NCBI GenBank assembly: GCA_037074615.1
Contig: CM073560.1
Span: 1,805,501-1,869,500 of the forward strand
Source of the DNA: Leucaena leucocephala
Taxonomy: Eukaryota; Streptophyta; Magnoliopsida; Fabales; Fabaceae
Direction of reading: 5' to 3'
DNA length: 64,000 nucleotides
This document shows, in pieces, positions 61,030-64,000 of this stretch. The notes beneath the pieces are model-generated. The model was not told the origin of the DNA and ran no database searches. It worked only from the letters and a program-made list of their open reading frames with translations. The translations under genes were made by a program, and so were the position numbers. Numbering within the stretch: position 1 is the stretch's first letter; every line of letters begins with the position of its first letter.

Positions 61030-63136
61030 CCTCGTACAAAACAATGTGAGCTAGAAGTTCAAAAGATAATTTATTTACAGAGTTTAGCTAATCAATTGTC
61101 AGACGCATTCACTGACCCCAAGAAAGTGACCAAATCACATATTCCAGCTGCGAATGCTCCTATCAGAATTGATGTCCCTATTGGACAATCTACTGATGCA
61201 AATGCATCAAAAGCACGCTTGAAGCATGGCAGGCCCATCGGTTCCAAAGATAAAAATCCTCGAAAAAGAAAAGGAGCTATAAATATAGATGGTCAGGTCG
61301 AGGATATTCAACAAAATTTAGTGACTCCAGAAGAGTCTTTTGACAACACTAATGTCTCAATTTCGAGAGACATTCAGGTACCTGAAATATATGAAAATAA
61401 TGAGATCTCAATAAATTATGTTGTCAATAGAATACGATGGGATCGAGATAAAGTCAACGTTGACGATATTTTTGCATATAATATAGCGCTTGATGTAAAA
61501 AAGATGATGAGGATCATGAACCAAGATCTATTAGCGAATGCAAACAAAGAGATGATTGGTCAAAATGGAAAGACGCAATTGAGGCTGAATCAATTGAGGC
61601 TGAATTAAAATCATTAGAAAAACGAAAATTTTTTGGCCCTGTGGTTCTTACACCTGAAGATGTAAAACCAGTTGGATATAAATGGGTTTTTGTGAGAAAA
61701 CGAAATGAAAATGGTGAAGTAGTAAGATATAAAACACTACTTGTTGCTCAAGGATTTACACAAAGACCTGATATTAATTTTACTCACCAGTGGTGGATGC
61801 AATTATTTTTCGATATCTAATTAGTCTGGCAGTAAAAGAAGGCCTTGATTTACGTCTAATGGATATTGTTACAGCCTATTTGTATGGCTCAATTGACAAT
61901 GCCATTTATATGAGTCTCCCTGATGGATTTGAGTTACCAAAAATATATAATTCAAGTTCTCGAGAACGGTACTCAATTAAGTTAAATAAGTCTTTATATG
62001 GATTAAAGCAATCAGGACGCATGTGGTATAATCGACTTAGTGAATATCTATTGAAAGAAAAATATAAGAATGATCAGATATGTCCATGCATTTTTATAAA
62101 AAGATCTGGAAATGAATTTGCTATAATTGCTATTTATGTCGATGACATAAATATCATTGGAACTCCTGAAGAGATTTTCAAAGCGGTGAATTGCTTAAAG
62201 AAAGAGTTTGAAATGAAGGATCTGGGAAGAACAAAATTTTGCCTTGGACTACAAATTGAACATCTGAAAAATGGGATCTTCGTGTGTCAAGAAACTTACA
62301 CGAGAAAAGTCTTAAAACGTTTTTATATGGATAAATCACATCTATTATGCACTCCGATGATTGTAAAATCTCTGGAGAAAGATAAAGATCCCTTTAGATC
62401 TTAAGAAGGTGATGAAGAACTACTTGGCCCAGAAGTGCCTTATCTTAGTGCAATTGGTGCGCTTATGTATCTTGCTAGTCACGCATGACCAGATATATCA
62501 GTTGCTGTTAACTTATTAGCAAGATATAGTTCTTCACCAACACGAAGACATTGGAATGGGGTTAAGCACATTCTTCGTTACTTGAATGGTACTATGGATA
62601 TAGGATTATTTTATTCAAATGAACATAAGACTGACTTTGTTGGATATGCTGATACTGGATTTCAGTCTGATCCACATGTTGGTAGATCGCAAACAGGTTA
62701 TTTGTTCACATGTAATGGTACAGCTATTTCATGGCGATCAATGAAACAAACCATATCAGCCACATCATCTAATCATGTAGAAATAATAGCGATACATGAA
62801 GCAAGTCGAGAATGTGTATGGTTAAGATTGATAATACATTATATACGTACTACTTGTGGATTGTCATCTAGTAAAATGATCCCAACAGTTCTATATGAAG
62901 ATAATACTGCATGTATTACCCAACTAAAAGAAGGGTATATCAAAGAAGACAGGACAAAACATATTTCTCCAAAATTCTTTTTCACACATGATCTTCAAAA
63001 GAATGGTGAGATTAATATCCAGCAAATCCAGTCTAAAGAAAATCTAGCATATTTGTTCACCAAGTCACTTCCAGCAACAATATTTAAGAAGCTCATACAT
63101 GATATCGGACTTCGCAGATTTAAAGATATCAATTGA
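61030..63136 (+). pseudogene. Copia reverse transcriptase and RNase H remnant
   Basis: Linker frame 61096-61608, then reverse transcriptase in shifting frames: KWVFVRKRNENGEVVRYK near 61683, LMDIVTAYLYGSIDN and the catalytic YVDD near 62137-62148 (within 61790-62404). RNase H follows in 62582-63136 (DTGFQSDPHVGRSQTGY; ISWRSMKQ; VLYEDNTACI; TKHISPKFFF). Stops near 61787 and 62402 and an internal TGA near 62487 break it. It is clearly copia-type by domain order and motifs. Confidence 0.88.
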
Positions 63137-63165
63137 TGTTACAAAAAGGGGGAGTCGATACACGA

Positions 63166-63328
63166 TGTACTCTTTTTCCCTTGTCTGAGGTTTTGTCCCA
63201 CTGGGTTTTCCTAGCAAGATTTTTAATGAGGCAGCTCTGTAAGTGTATCAATTAATTGTGTACTCTTTTTCTTTTACTAGGTTTTTATCCCACATGGTTT
63301 TTCCTAGTTAAAGTTTTTTAATGAGGCA
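63166..63328 (+). repeat. Tandem repeat in copia 3' untranslated region
   Basis: Two imperfect copies of about 70 bp (63166-63233 and 63259-63328), each running tgtactctttttc...ggtttt...cccac...ggtttttcctag...ttttaatgaggca. A second purine tract (aaaaagggggag, 63143-63154) precedes the first copy. Repeated blocks of this type are seen in many plant copia elements. Confidence 0.8.
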
Positions 63329-63359
63329 CATTATTAAAGAATGGACATCTAAGGGGGAG

Positions 63360-63651
63360 TGTTATGAATATTAGAATATAGATGTCCATCTCCATCTCCC
63401 TCCACCTCTTCAAATTCCCTAGGTCATTATTCCTTCATTAATTACTAGACTCTTCATTACTCCTCCATTAATTACTAGACTCTTCATTACTACTCCATTA
63501 ATTACTAAACTCTTCATCTTCAACTTCTATGCCTATAAATAGGGCATGCCATTTGTGTTGTAAAGAAAGAGAAAGAATATAATATATACCTCTCTCATTT
63601 CCTTGTCTCCATATTTTTTTTCTTTCTAATCTTATTGCAAGGTTTATAACA
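63360..63651 (+). repeat. Copia 3' LTR
   Basis: 292 bp, differing from the 5' LTR at about 12 positions by my count, mostly transitions in the 3' third. It ends 263 bp upstream of the RAR1 start codon, in the same orientation as that gene. Confidence 0.93.
63534..63541 (+). promoter_or_regulatory. TATA box of copia 3' LTR, facing RAR1
   Basis: tataaata within cctataaatagggc, the likely LTR promoter core. The copy in the 5' LTR is at 58485-58492. From the 3' LTR, transcription would read straight into the RAR1 leader 0.37 kb downstream. Confidence 0.6.
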
Positions 63652-63914
63652 ACATTTAGATTCTTTTGTGATTTTTGCGCGGATCATTCACGCTGGTCTA
63701 ATCTAATAATCGATTTTTATATTAAAACAATTTTTTCTTAAAGGTGAGGTTGCCGGGAACAGGTTCTTCGCGATTTTTCCTTCCTTTAAAGATCCATCAG
63801 AGAGAAAAAGGTATCCGCATCGTTAATAGAGCATCCCATGATCCTAGTTTCTTATCTGTGCTTTTGTCTTGAAACTTGTCGACGATTGCACATATTGTCC
63901 TGTTCAGGAAAATA
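63652..63914 (+). other. RAR1 5' leader or promoter remnant
   Basis: 263 bp between the copia 3' LTR and the RAR1 ATG. It includes the duplicated acatt target site, likely leader sequence to 63810, and the probable 5' UTR intron 63811-63907. Confidence 0.55.
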
Positions 63915-64000
63915 ATGGAGCAGCAACCTGTGAAGCTTCAATGCCAGAGGGTTGGCTGCGATGCCATGTTCACTGAGGACGATAACCCTGAGGGTTCCTG
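63915..64000 (+). CDS. RAR1: RAR1-like CHORD protein, 5' end only
   Basis: The start of a CHORD-domain co-chaperone that works with SGT1 and HSP90 to stabilise NLR immune receptors. Only 28 full codons lie in the window: MEQQPVKLQCQRVGCDAMF then TEDDNPEGS. This is the beginning of the first CHORD zinc-binding domain, with Cys10 and Cys15 visible and a third Cys being completed at the edge. A probable 5' UTR intron (gtatccgc at 63811 to cag at 63907) ends just before the ATG context aaaataATGG. The gene continues beyond 64000. The identification rests on a short but distinctive segment. Confidence 0.85.
   Translation, partial: MEQQPVKLQCQRVGCDAMFTEDDNPEGS

Larger units (their letters stand above)
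58311..63651 (+). mobile_element. Ty1/copia LTR retrotransposon, complete structure, decayed coding region
   Basis: Two 292-bp LTRs flank an internal region. They start tgttatgaat and end tttataaca. A 5-bp target-site duplication, acatt, lies at 58306-58310 and 63652-63656. A primer-binding-site-like tract (gttatcagcacg) follows the 5' LTR, and a polypurine tract (aagggggag, 63351-63359) precedes the 3' LTR. The domain order gag, integrase, reverse transcriptase, RNase H is copia-type. The coding region is broken by several stops and frame shifts, listed in the parts below, so the element cannot move on its own. I counted about 12 differences between the LTRs (about 4 percent). Confidence 0.95.

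Noticed and set aside
1..64000. CRISPR arrays, operons, or phage-like systems
   Set aside because: The window is plant nuclear DNA with spliced genes; no spaced short-repeat array or prokaryotic gene cluster is present.

Overview
This is nuclear DNA from a flowering plant, most likely a eudicot. The evidence is GT-AG introns of plant size, AT-rich intergenic DNA, and plant-only gene families: R2R3-MYB, remorin, CYP704-type P450, plant GH29 alpha-L-fucosidase, PLS-class PPR, KEA antiporter and RAR1. A legume is possible from the general look of the repeats, but I cannot prove it.

Layout, left to right. R2R3-MYB gene (328-2522, +). Remorin gene (3439-5523, -). Cytochrome b561 pseudogene (9170-10261, -). 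Secreted alpha-L-fucosidase gene (13086-15572, +). Tandem pair of intact CYP704-like P450 genes (16372-19909 and 20748-22945, both -). Single-exon PPR gene (24202-25854, -). DEAD-box helicase of the nucleolar RH7 type in 14 exons (26426-30506, -). Embryo-specific ATS3-like gene (32237-34824, -). Repeat-rich spacer (34825-39891). GT47 xyloglucan-galactosyltransferase-like gene (39892-41487, -). Two-exon CDGSH/NEET iron-sulfur gene (45181-47156, -). Twenty-exon KEA4/5/6-type K+/H+ antiporter gene (50092-57007, +). A complete but decayed Ty1/copia LTR retrotransposon (58311-63651, +). The first CHORD codons of a RAR1 gene (63915 to the right edge, +).

The genes do not form a pathway. They are an ordinary gene-rich chromosome segment whose introns and spacers carry short mobile elements. 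I could delimit several of these by target-site duplications: an RTE-like LINE in the ATS3 intron (15-bp TSD), a 59-bp stub of the same family in the helicase intron (13-bp TSD), a Mutator-like MITE in the fucosidase intron (9-bp TSD), a GC-rich hAT-like MITE (8-bp TSD), a SINE with a 13-bp TSD, a Stowaway-like MITE with a TA TSD, and the copia element (5-bp TSD).

The points most worth a second look are: the intron-presence difference between the two P450 copies, where the extra intron carries LINE sequence; the 2-nt frame break and the shifted splice acceptor in the helicase gene; the b561 pseudogene; the LTR promoter facing RAR1; and an inverted SINE pair. I found no convincing sign of an undescribed multi-gene system. 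All exon boundaries come from reading splice signals and frame by eye.
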